A stretch of DNA of 64,000 nt, taken from contig JAEMWC010000013.1 of the NCBI GenBank assembly GCA_016490735.1, forward strand, positions 585,001 through 649,000, read 5' to 3'. This DNA is from Pachyseris speciosa. Its lineage: Eukaryota; Cnidaria; Anthozoa; Scleractinia; Pachyseridae. Below the pieces are notes generated by a model. The model was given only the letters and a program-made list of their open reading frames with translations, was not told the origin of the DNA and searched no databases. Shown in pieces: positions 1 through 12,800 of this stretch (position 1 is the stretch's first letter; each line of letters opens with the position of its first letter). Position numbers and translations under genes: made by a program.

Positions 1-245
1 ACGCAGCTCAAATATATGATTTTCATATGTTCATTCTCACATATTCATATCGCTCACGGGTATATTACGAACCAGCACAATGACCAGCTCCCGGATAGCT
101 CGTTAGTTCAGTTGGTAGAACACTGCACCGGTATCGCAGAGGTCGTGGGTTCGATTCTCGTACAAGCCTGAATTTTTTTCAGACTTCAGTTTCACTACTA
201 CTCAAGTCATGTTCACAACTGCGATGACTATTCACATATTTAAAC
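1..245 (+). mobile_element. tRNA-derived SINE (tRNA-Thr-like head), copy 1
   Basis: Contains a tRNA-like body at about 95-169 with D-arm box A (TTAGTTCAGTTGG) and box B (GGGTTCGATTC), followed by a CTGAA...TTCAG hairpin and a tail. An AT-rich leader containing CAAATATATGATTTTCATA precedes the head. Short interspersed element, not a working tRNA gene. Confidence 0.85.
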
Positions 246-862
246 ATAAAAATGTTTAAAACTTTTCTGCCCTTAGAAGAATTTCAAAGAAGATCCAACA
301 AAAAAGCTGTAAAGCTTTTTCCATCAAATTTGACAAAAATTACAATTACCAAGCCTTTTTGGTTAATTGTGATTTAAAATTCAGCCAACCTCGTCTCTTG
401 GACTATCTCTTCTTTCATGATGGCTGCTCTACTGTTACTCGTCCGCCATTTTGAATCTCGAGTAGACCCTGAGACAAGGTTTCCAAGATGGTAGCCATCT
501 TGGATAACTTCACAGGGGTAACAGTGGAAAGTCAAGTTTCTCTAGCATACATGGTTATTATTCCGTCTTAGAAACTTCGACGAAGGGGATAAGATGTCAT
601 ATAAGTGCCATCTGAAAGCATAATGAACGGTTGGCAGAAACACATAGTATTGCACAATCAAAGATGCAATATGACTTAAGAATTTTCATGGCACCTCTGT
701 TGATTTGCTCTGCCGTCAACGCCTAGCTTCTGTCGTTTTACAATGATTCGCTTTACTGGGGTAAATTTTAAGTTTGGGCTTCTTGGTTTTTGGTCGTTTT
801 AACGGGGTTCTGTTGCAAACATTTTTCTGTACCTTTAGACGGGCTCTCATTTGTTAGAATAA

Positions 863-1125
863 ACCTACTAGCGTTGTATTACGAATGACTTTACGCTAAA
901 TAGTGTGTAGCGGTTGTCAACAAAATTCGCGCTTTCGAAGTTTCTGCGAGGAAGATTTAGATAATTTTCTTGTTTAATTTTGAACAACTGTTAGATTTAT
1001 ACTGAAACAATTAGATTATTCGCTCTCGATTTCTATACATGATGCCTGATTCGGGCTACACCCACATTAGCTATCACGCGATAGAAATCTCGAGCTCATA
1101 ATGTAATTGTTAGTTATTACGCGGA
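863..1125. repeat. Dispersed repeat, copy at left edge
   Basis: GTAGCGGTTGTCAACAAAAT, AATTAGATTATTCGCTCTCG and CTATCACGCGATAGAAATCT recur in reverse order and strand at 56905-57182. Confidence 0.78.
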
Positions 1126-3660
1126 CTCCGTTATAACGAGACTCGTTTCATCGGGCTTCCACTGAGCGGAGGGAATCGAGCCTATATCATGGTCTTATGG
1201 ATTTTTAGTAAAAATCTGGAAAGCAAGGAGGACCTGTTTACCGATGGCAAACGAAAAATAATGGCCAAATTTTCTTAAAACCGACTATTTTAGCTCACGA
1301 AAACCATTCTTAAATGTTCTTGTTTACGCTTGGCCAAGTTAAAAACGATGCCAGTTTGAAAAAGTCGTGCCGACATTTTCAAGTTCACTCCTTGCATTTT
1401 AATGAAAGTTTAAACATGCTTTCAAGAAGACTTCAACATTTTTCAACTCTTTTACTATTGTTCAAGAATCTAAAGCCTGATCTTCAAAATACAAAAGAAT
1501 TTGGAAGTGAAAATGAGGCAAAAAGGGCTAATTAGAATGCAAACAAAATAATTATGGATTGGCAGCCATTTTGGAATAAGGTGTATATGTTTGCTAAAGC
1601 CTGATCTTCAAAAAATATATATGAATGGGACGTTAAAGTACTGTGCTATGTTGCGCTCTTTAACATGGATAAAATTAGTCTCTGTCCTTCAGTTAACCAT
1701 AACCGAGGGCAAATCGGAGTTCTCCAAACCGAAAAAGCAAACCGCGCGTCGCGTTTCAGGTAAAAATAAAAAACCGTCGGAAGTCGCCGAACGTCGGCAT
1801 TTTGCGCCGGATTTTGCGACCATGACACAGACAGTCAACATAAAAAAGCATTTGTAAGCTACAAAAGCTTTAATTCCTATAAATAGCACTGCAAAAGAAA
1901 TTTACACTAACTGTATCTTAAAATACGTGAAATTAACTTAACTATCTGCTATTATCATGCAGAAAAGAAATACTCTCGGTCTTATTTCTTCGAAACTACT
2001 ATGAAAAAAATTCCTACAAGGTATAACATGTAACATTTGCGTAACCGATGAATTCAGAGTTACCTTGGAGATTGTAAAGAATAAGTACATCCTGCATTAC
2101 ATATATTTAACAATGACCCTTCGAAATATTGCCTGATACTTAACTAACATGAGGCGATATTCCGCATGATTGACCATGGCAATTTTTTACTATTCAAAAC
2201 ATCTATAATAAAGCACAAATTACTAATAAAGCATATGACAGAAAAGCTGGAAAAACCGCCGTTTTTCCGATATCCATCGTGTACGCTCGGTGAACATTAA
2301 ACGCCTAATAGCCATATTTAGGAATTGTTGCAATGTGTTGAATAACAATAGTAGTTATCTATTATCTATGGGGTAACCTTAACCAAAACCTAACGTCGCG
2401 CAAAGATCACAAAGAAAGAGAACCCACAACAATTCAAATACTCTAGGCTGGGTTTCTAACTAGTTAAAAATAAAGACGGCTAAGTTAAGAAAAACCTATT
2501 ATCGGAAATTACATGCAAATTGCTGCACTACGTGGGTCGCACCAAAACACTAAGTTTCTTAACCAAACAAAGGAAAGAAAGACTTGTTAGCGATAACCAT
2601 ACCGACATAGCAAATAATCTGCGTATATTACGACAAGAACAAATATTCTACGTGTTGTGCTACATATGTACCACTAGCATTCCTTTTGTTTTTGTCTCGG
2701 TTGCTTGTTTCTGGCTCAATCGTAAATCAGACTTTTTAGGTTAAAAAGCTACCATCCAGGTTCCTTTTACGAGCAACAGCTATATCTATGGCTTACGAGA
2801 GCCAGGAATTTTCCTCTCTACTTGCAAAACCGAGGACATTTCGCGAAAGCCCACCTGCGTTAAGATGCATCCAGTCCTTGGTATCGCTTTTCAGACAAGA
2901 CTATTGCTATGCTATAGATAGGGTACTCATTGCTAAGAAATAATTCTAAAGATGCTCCTTAACTAAGGTGGGTCTTGTGAGTCAATTCCTCGGAATTTAA
3001 CTTTATAGAGATATCTAAACGCTGCTATCTGACAAAGTCTTCGGTTAATACTGATCCCTTTTTTATTTTGCGTCTTCTCGTGGCGATTTTCTACGTCGGC
3101 TAGTTCTGAAACCTTTCTGCTTGTTTTGCGACTTCCTAATGCGATTTTTCAGCCAGTTTTCTCTACGTCTTAGCCAATTAAGTGGGCAAGACACGGTCAT
3201 ATTTGGAGGACTGTATTGCTTTGTTCGACTGTAATGACTCTTCTTTCTATAATTAAGGAAGATTTTCAATCCCAACGATTGCAAAACCGGCAAAAGGTGA
3301 ACACATTAACAGAACTCTATCCTGTGACAACAGGGAGATGGCGCCGTTGAATGCGAGTACCCTATTATGAAGACACAAGGCGCGCAAAACTGGAAATGAC
3401 GTCGAAAGCTTGGAAACGTTTCTTGTGATAAAAAAAGGCTGTCACAGTTTATGCGCAAGTTACCACAACTGTGTACAAGCTTTCAGTTCATGTTCCTACC
3501 GTATGACTGAATACCAAAAGAAATGCTGCAGTTGTCATCGCGTTTTACAAATCAGTTAAAAGCGCACTGCGGTTTGTGCACTTTCAGCGCAAGGAAATGA
3601 ACCAACAACTACATAAACGAAGGTTTCGGGCTTTCATGACCATTCCCAAATGAACTATGA
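1126..3660. other. Intergenic region downstream of the L1CAM-like gene
   Basis: Only short unrelated open frames with no domain, signal or splice support. The 3'UTR of the minus-strand gene must lie in its upper part, but I could not place a poly(A) signal with confidence. Nothing else recognised. Confidence 0.5.
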
Positions 3661-3856
3661 TTAAACAAATGTAGCCAAAGCATTAGGGTCCTTTTCATCA
3701 GCGGCTTCTTTTTTCTCGTCGCCATATTCCTCTATGAAGGAGCCATCTTCGTTGAAGTGAGGCCCTTCCCCATAGTCGTCCAGGCTGTCACGGTCGCTAC
3801 CTGATCCCTTCTGTAGGGAACCCTCACTCTGGTAGGGTGGGGGATTTTCATTGCGG
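3661..3856 (-). CDS. L1CAM: L1CAM-like last exon: ankyrin-binding motif and C-terminus
   Basis: Terminal exon with TAA at 3663-3661. It carries [21 protein letters not shown] and C-terminal NALATFV. In vertebrate L1 proteins and Drosophila neuroglian the FIGQY tyrosine is phosphorylated to release ankyrin; here tyrosine and flanking motif are kept but GQ is EE. The 3'UTR and poly(A) site were not located. Confidence 0.97.
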
Positions 3857-6800
3857 CTAAAATGAGGAAAGAATAGGTAAATTAAAATAACAAAAATGGC
3901 ACTTTTGACCGAGATTTTAAAAGACTTGCGTAAAAAGGAAAACTAGTTTTCGGAATGGATTACGTACAAAGAGTTTCCACAAAGAGGGAATAAAATTCAC
4001 TCGAGATCTGCTTAACTTGGGGAATACCGCTTGTGGGACTTTGCGATTTTTACAGTGCAGCGTACGCAAAAATGTATACGCCTTTGAAAATGGCGTTGTA
4101 CAGAACACAATTGAAGCCGCAGCAACTTTGCGGACGAGTACAAAGGAAGAATCTGCCTCAATATTTCAGTTATGTGTCCCATCTTCTATAATAGTACGGT
4201 TTTCAATTCAGCATTAACAGTTATTTGTGTTCGATTTGCTACGCATTTCCCCGCGCTTGGCGCCGGTTTATGTATTGAGATCGAAGTCTGATTGGTTCGT
4301 TGCGCTGTCCGAACTTGCTGTCATTGGCCAAAGTAGTTAACACTACTTTGGCTTTGTGGCCCCTTCCACACTAATGCGTTTTCGTTTCGCCTTAGTTGTA
4401 AGACGCTCAGTTGAAAACTGAGCTAAGAGAGAGCTGCAAGCGGAGGGGTTCTAGTAAATTGGTTACTTACCCAGCATTAGAGAGGGCACCTTCTTCCTCG
4501 TCAAATGGCTCGTTCTCAATAAGGGCTGCTCTCTTCCTCTCTCGCTTTCCAACTACACAAGAAGAAAGAAAAATAACTTTCAATAAGTGACACGGAAATC
4601 TTTTTGACATCTTGCAGCAATAACCGTCTGGTTTACAATTTGTAACACAGGAATCCTGTATCTTTGTTCCGGCCTTGGCGCGCGGATGAACGGAATCATG
4701 CAATCACATTTCTTTTCATCAGGGCCCAGTTTTTTGAAGCCGGATTGAGATAACCCTGAGTTCTGCGAACTTTGAAGGCTAGTTTAATTAACAAGTCAAT
4801 AAGAATTCTCCAGTAAGAATTGTGTCGTCCAGTTCGACTAAAGTCTTCAAGCTTAAGAATAACAACTAAAAGCATTTTTGAAGAGCGATAAGAAATTGTG
4901 AACGATTTCAATCTTTTACTCGTAAATAACTGTAAACCGGCTTTTGAGCCTTGAATGCTTGCTTTGTTAGCCTGGTCTAGGTGAACGAAAAAAATCTAGC
5001 GAGACTGGCTTGATATCGTGGTTTACAGTGTATGTACCCCATACCGAGTCAACAACAACTCCATATGGACTTCACTCTAGGTCAATAACAATAGTAACTC
5101 ACCGGGATATTTAGCGCCTTGGTGTCGTGTGTAGAGCACGAAGATGAGAAGCACTAAGAGTAAGATGGCGATGAGAACCAGCAAAGCGATAAACCAAGCG
5201 GTCTTGTGTATTGGAGTTGCCTCACGTTGACCTGCCTCTAAAGTTCGAAACAGGCAATATCAGCCATGGTATCACAATAAAGCTACAGTAATGCAGTTGC
5301 TTAGAAACGCAGACATTTTGGAGAGGATCAAAATCAGTCCAGAGTATTACAAAATCCTATAATCGGTACGGAAATGCTGTTACGTACTAGGCATTCCATG
5401 TTTTTTTTTTTATTTCATTTTATCATCATCATCATCACCACCACCATCACTATCATCATCATCATCATCACCTCCACCACCATCATTGGTGCTCCAACGA
5501 AAAGTCTGAATATCAAGAAGTGTCATATGCGAAGCAACTACCACCTTTATTAGGGCGTTTCCATGTTTAATCATTTTTGTTCTGGTTTCTTCATTCTATC
5601 CCGCAATAAAAAACCACTATCCTCATCATCACCATCGTCATTGCCTCATCAGCAGCAGCATAAGCAGCATCATCGTCATCACCATTACAATCACCATCCT
5701 CCTCCTCCTCCTCCTCCTCATCATCATCATCATCATCATCACCACCATCATCACCACCATCAACACCACCATCAACACCACCATCATCATCATCATCATC
5801 ATCATCATCACCACCACCATCAACATCACCATCACCGTGAATATTATCAGCACCATCATCATCACCATCACCACCACCATCATCATCATCATCATCGTCA
5901 TCATCACCATCACCATCCAGTTTGTTTTAGCATTCACTAGTATAATATTTGCAAGACAGTAAAGAGGATTCCTCGTTAACTCAAGTCGAATCAAGAGACA
6001 TAAAACTTACTGACGACCCCTGGTAACGGCCTTCCCTCCACCACGTCACTGGCTGGGCTCTCTTCAGGGTTCTGGTCGGGTGGGTAATCATTTCTAGCAA
6101 CGGTCTTGAACTCGTACAAATCAGGACTCAGATTTCCAATATCCACACTCTGCGTGTCGAAGTGATTCACCCAGCTAGTGTTTTGGAAATTTTCTCCATC
6201 CACTGGAAAGTAAAAAATGTTACGTTCACGTCTTATGTCAACATACACATTGACGTCACGTCTCCAAATAGTATTTAAGGTATTAGCTGATCTCATGATC
6301 TTTACGCGAGACCATTGCTAGTCTTTATAGGTATTTCAAAAATTCATTAAAAATTCAATCAAAATGTTCTGAGATTTAAAATGATGCACCCAACTTGTGA
6401 TTTGAAACTGTTCTCCCGGCATTTTAAGGCAAAGTAAATAAGTCTTATTAGAGCGGTTTTCTGTTAAGTGTGGAAAGTAATACTAGTTTGCTTAAGTTTT
6501 ATATTACTTCGCTCTTTGATTGGTTGTTAAATCTCACACCACTTTCTGAACTAATGAGTAGCAAAGCTGAAATCAATCGTGACTTACACGTGCGCATTTT
6601 CCCGCGCTTTGCACCGGTTACATATAATTTCTTTGAGTTGTGATTGGCTCACTGCACCGTTTGCATCCACTCTTATAGGCCAGAGTAATTGATTTGGTTT
6701 TGTTTTTAAGACAATCTGAATTGATTCAGCTCTAATGAGAAGTAAGAACAGGTAGAATCTACTGTAACTTTTCAAAACCCGTAACTTTACAAAACTAACA

Positions 6801-9800
6801 TCTACACGAAATAACGACAAAAGAGAGTATCCGTTCAACAATATAGAACTATAATCTTTCATTCACTTAATACGCTTTAAATGTACCGTCTCAGTTTACT
6901 CACGCTGCACATATGCATATCCACATTCTGACCCCAGCAGTACGCTGGACATTTGTCACTCGAACCTAGTCAGGAGCTCATCACCAGGAGCATACAACTC
7001 CCATATAGACCTTTTTCATAATGGCAGACGATTTTAATTATTCTTTTGTATATGTGTTAATTAGCCCTACTAACCTCACTTTAACCCATTGGCACCCGTG
7101 CCGGCCAAAACCGGCCGTAAAAAACTCCCATGCTTCAAAACATTGCAACTCTCTCAATCGCACGAATATTGCCTTAACTGTTAGTTGTGAGCACGAAATG
7201 GAATGCCCTTTAAATTTGGATATCCAATAAATGCAAGAAACGTAGCGATTTTTACCAAATATGGCCTTTTGAGTTTGGACAAGAACGAAACTGGCCGTTT
7301 TTAACGTCAAAGAGAAACAACAAAAATGCCCCTTTTTGCCTTCATGTTTTCTTAGGGAAATCATCTTCGAAAAACCAAAACTCAACCATCATAACGAAAT
7401 TCAGTCCTTTTTCTAGCTTAGAAATGACTTTTTTTGTTCATATTCTTCTCCGAGCGTAGATACAGCCTTTTGTTCCAGTGCATTCGGGCCTTCCCGACAT
7501 TTTCCACATCTTGAGCGCATTGCATGCTGGGAACTAACGAGAATTTTTGACAGCGCCCGTTCCTTCCCCCAATTCTTTCACATATAAACAGCCAATCCGA
7601 CCTACTGCCAAAATTTCTTGCTCGTGGTCATCTTCAGTACACAGAAATTCCAAAATATGTGGCGGTAGGTCGAGAAATTCATCAATAGTCGAGTCCCAAA
7701 GGTACTAAGTGTTCGACCGGCCAAATTCCCAGTTCGTCGAGTAACAAGCCAAATTCAACAACAAAGTACATCACCTTGCTCGATTCTTTGAGAAAGTGGA
7801 CTCTTAGCTACCGTCACGCTTAATGATGCTCATCAGGCAGCCGCTAAAGATGAAAAATGGCTGTAAATTTAGCAGAAATCGCAAGCAAACCGAACTTGGG
7901 CCATCGCTGTCGCTTCACGGATAAAAAATAGCTACGTCAAAATGACGTTTTCAGAAACGTTGAGCCTCCAGTGCCTTAGGACAGCACCACTTTTCCCTGG
8001 TAGTTCAAATAAAGAGTCACGAATTGCTATTCATCGTTTATAGGCGGAAAATCACTCCGAAAATGTAAAACCCTGCGGTAGTCAATGGGTTAATGAAAAA
8101 AATTCTATTGAATTTTGCACATGCTGACGAGGCTAGTAGGGCTCATTATCATAAGAATAAAAGAATAATTTGTCGGGCGCCATTATGAAGAGGGTCTATT
8201 ACAGCCATGTCACAGCATTTTTACAGACCGATATATTTTTAGACTGCCTTTTCACTCGAAGAAAGGGCTATGATGATGTCAACGGTATCGAGAGTGCTAC
8301 TAAACAATAAAGTAAAAATTCGTCCTTGTCGGGACTCATCAACATGACAATAGTTTTAATGAGCGAAAACAAAGTCTCTGCACGTGCAGATACTTGTGGC
8401 ACGTGCAGCGACTTCTGATTGGTCACTGGGGCTCCTGCAGGAGTGTGATATTGGTAGTCTTTACACTAGAGACAAAGTAAACTTAGAGATATTTCAAGTC
8501 AAGTAATTTTTTGATACTGCAAGTAAAATTTTTTCTAACTTAATGCTTCACACACAAGTGGCGTTTTTTACTTCAAAATATACTTAAGTTGATTTTTCCA
8601 CGCAGTTAATTAAGGTTGACTCACAGGCTTCGCCCACATCAAAGCTCAAGAAACCGCAAGGCTAAGTCGGTTTTAGGATGATTTTCAAGTCACTTGAAAC
8701 TTTCTTGAAACGTTTCAACTTTCCCACTATAATGAGATGCAGAGGAAAATATCTTGGGGTTTTACTTAGGCCTTCACACGCTCAATTTTGGTTAACTAAA
8801 CTTAGCAGCTCTTATTTAACTGCCTAGTGTTAAGACTACCATTGACGGGAAATTGACGGGAAATTCAATCTAAAAATAAATTGGTCTGTGAAAACGCCGT
8901 GACTGGAATATAGGGCAGTTTTACGCTCCTAGATGATGGGCTCCTGACCTCCTGTAGCTCAGTGGTAGAGAATCCAAACTAGTAATCGAAGGTTCGGCTC
9001 TTGTCGGGTGAAATCGGAATTTTGTGCTTAGTGTGCGTGTTACAGATTTTCATGTTTCACGCTTAAAATTTACCATCTCAGATTACTTTCAAGAAATTTG
9101 CTATACTCGCTTCCGTGCTTCTGCCAATAACAGACTTGATAACAACTGGGAATTGTCCTGGCTGGAGCCAGATACTGTATTTTCAAGGCTACTTACGTTT
9201 CTTTCTGTACATGACCAAGAACTCGTGTGTGTAGCCTCCACCTAAACCAAAGTTGTATGTAACTCTGACTTCATCCACTTTTGTTCCTTCAACATTGGGC
9301 TTCTCTGGCTTGGCAGGAGCTATGAAAGGAATAAAATAAATTATTACATTATTATTGATAATAATTAATAATTAGTGGTTATTATATCATTATTTTACGT
9401 CCACTTTTTCGTTACTGAGATCCTTTTTTATGAGAACCTTGAGTCTGAAGTTACCCACAGTTTTAAGAACGCGGAGAGAACGCGCACAAGCTGAGGCTAA
9501 CAACTGAATGGAGATTGAAAATCAAAGTATCTCACTACGAGATTGTGACATCTCAAGTGTTAGACAGACCTTAACAAAACAGTTATTTTGTAGCTTCTTC
9601 AGAACGTATCGTTTCTCAGTAACATTTGGACTGAACGGTATCTCAAGAGGAAGTTTGTACCATGGAAATGGCCCAGAGTGGACAAAGGCACGATCGCCAA
9701 AAGTCTTATGAAACAGTTCACAAATATTAGACGTTTTGAAATTATGGGATTTGTTGAGATTTTCAGAAAGAGCAACATGAAAAATGCTAACTTGCCAAAA

Positions 9801-12800
9801 ATCAGCATCTAAACGAAAATTGGCTCTGAGATATTAGCACTGTTATGCTCTGTTGACTCCATACAAATCCTTCTAAATTTTACTCGGTTCCTATCGTTAT
9901 GAACTAAGTAAAATTTAGAACGATTTCTATGGAGTCAGCAGAGCATAACGGTGCTGATATCTCGCTCTCGAACTGTAAGAAAATGCTGATTTTTGGCAAG
10001 TAGGTCTTTTTGATTGTGTTCTTTCTGAATATCTAAACAAATTCCATAATTCCGCAAGTTTAGTTTTTGCGACGTCATCGCTTTAGTACTCTATTAAGCT
10101 GCCACTCTAAGGGAAATAGGACTTTGATTATTGGCCGCTTAATAGGGGTTTGACTGTATGTCCTTGGCACGACAAGAAGGCGCTGATCGCAGAAGCGTAG
10201 GCAATGAGCTGCGATGGAATTAACTTGGAGAAATTATTTAATGTCGTCTGGGGCTTTTCGAAAGATAATCTATCTTTGTTGTAATAACAAAGTGATCTAA
10301 CTTACCAGCCCACTTAACAGTTCGGGTCGTCTTTCTTACACTCTCCCCCCATCCTTTGCTTGTCTGTGCCTGTATTTCCACAACATAGCTTGCTTCCTGG
10401 TTTTGATTATCCAACAACATCCGGCGCCGCTCAGCACCAACTTCCGTCATGTCCACTTCATCTCTGGGTACAGAGCCCGAGTACTCCTTAGATCCCACGC
10501 GATAATTCGTAATGATGCCATTCGGCTCCAATGGAGGTTCCCACGTGACTAGGATGTATTTTGCAAATGCGTATACATTGACGTTTGAGGGTGGACCGGG
10601 TTCTAGGTAGACAAAAAAACAAAAACATAAATTAGCTATCCCTCAGTAAATAGAAATCAGAGAAGTTAAAGTGCATCTAACCTCAAAATATTTTTTTCGC
10701 AAAAATAAATCTATGCAACTGTTCGAAACGCATGGCGTCTTTTGAAATTAAACGTTACGAAATCTAGCCATCATCTGTCACACGACCAAGATACACATGT
10801 AGTAAGGGGTTTAAGAATAGTAAGGGGTTTAATAGCTGTGAAGTTTTATATTAGCGGAAAAATATTTTGGGGTTAGGAGCACTTTAAGCGGAAGACGGGC
10901 CGGGGTCCTGAGTGAAAATGGTTGATCCTTTTCATTTCTTTAAGGCTAATTTCTACAAGTTGACCACGACTCGCCTCCGAAAAACAATCGCATTTTTGGT
11001 GGACTATTCTGGAATAGTGGCATGCCCGGAATAAACGACACTTCTTGTTGTTTTTGAGCCTTTCTGTTTTAGGAATGTACAGAATAGCATTCCGTTCAAT
11101 CTGCCTCCGATAGCAGAATACAATATGCTCTACTTGGAATACGCAGAATTTGCATTCTTTTGAGAAAGTTTTGGCGGGAAATTTGTGTGCGGCCCGCCAA
11201 GCCCGTGACGTGGTAACGGAAGTCAGCTTCACAAGCTCAGCCCAGACTTTCCCGGAGTTAATGTCAATTGACCATATTCGTATTCACTTTATTCAACTGG
11301 ATCTAGCACGAAGTGGAGGCTCTTGCGGGGAATTACATTTACATATGAAAAGATCCCCACGTTTAAGCCTCGAGTGCACGCTAGTTCCAGCTCATTACGG
11401 AGAATGCAAATAAGGTCTATTGACCTTCACTTTCATGGCAAAAGTAGCTTCTATTCCAATCTCTTAAACATTTACTATTAGAGCAGTTTTCAATTGAGTG
11501 TCGTAAAACCAAAACCAAAGTGGCTAACCACAACAGACACACACATCGCAATGCTTTCGCAATACTGTAATGTTTTACGGTAACGTTTTACGCGACCAGC
11601 TCCCAGTTGGCTTGTTAGCTCAGTTGGCAGAGCACTGCACCGGTATCGCAGAGATCGTGGGTTCTAATCCCGTACAAACCTGAATTTTTTCAGGCTTTAT
11701 TTTCACTACTGCTTAAGTAGTGTTCATAACTGCAATGATCATTCACATATTCACTCTTAAATCCGCAGTTCAAATATATGATTTTCATATATCCATTCTC
11801 ATAGAATATTTCGGTTACAAAATACCAGAAGGTTCAAGCTTACCTGCTTCTTCAGTATTGGCAAACACCTCAATACTCGCCGGCCCCTCCCCACCACTAT
11901 TGAACGCCTTCACCGCGAAGTTGTAGTTATGATACGGCGTCAAATCAGTGACTGTATATCTCTGCGTACCCCCTCCTGATACACTTACGGAGTTTGCAAA
12001 GCTCGGGATAGCTCGTCTTCGTCTCTTCGCCTGAATGCGGCTTTGACCCCAGTAATAAATCTGTAAGCAAGGTGAAACGTAAACCAAGTTGATTAGTCTT
12101 CCTGAGTGGGAGGTCAGGACGTTTAACAAATTACAATCTATACTACTTGAGCGATTCTCAATCGAGTGTCGCAAAACCAGAACCAAAGGAATTATTGTAA
12201 CCAATCAAAACAGACGTGAACAGCGCAATGAGCCAATCAGAATACGAAGCAATTACATGTAGCCGACGCCAAGCGCGGGAAAATACGCGCAAACAAGTAA
12301 TGATTGGTTTCGGTTTTGCCTCTCATTGGTTGAGAAAGTGGCGCGAGTTTTGCTAACCAATCACAGAGCGAAGTAGTGCAAAACCAAATCAAACGCAAAC
12401 CACTTTATTCTAAGCAATCACAAGAGACGGAAACAGCGCAGTGAGCCAATCAGAATTCGAAGCAATTGCATGTAACCGGAGCAAAGCGCGAGAAAATACA
12501 TGTGTGTCAGTCGCGATTGGTCTGGATTTACTTCTTACTGGTTGATAAAATGGCGCAAGTGTTGCCAAACAATCACAGAGCGAGGTAAAACAAAATTAAA
12601 GCAAGAAGGAATTACCAACCGAAAAGCGCTTTTTCCTCACTTAATTAGTAGTTGTATTTACTCGTTTCGTGTATTTTTTTTTGTGAGCTGAATGTTTCCT
12701 GAATACACTGTATTGGAAAATAATATTTATCGAACTGCGCTTCAATATTAGATTTTCATATATTCACATTTACAGCACTTGTTCATCACTCACGGATATA

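Noticed and set aside
95..170. Functional tRNA-Thr gene
   Set aside because: Anticodon stem has a mismatch, the base before the anticodon is C instead of T, and the same unit recurs with a SINE tail at several places.
5563..5994. Histidine-rich (plus) and methionine-rich (minus) open frames
   Set aside because: They are translations of the CAT/CAC trinucleotide repeat inside an intron; no splice or start context.
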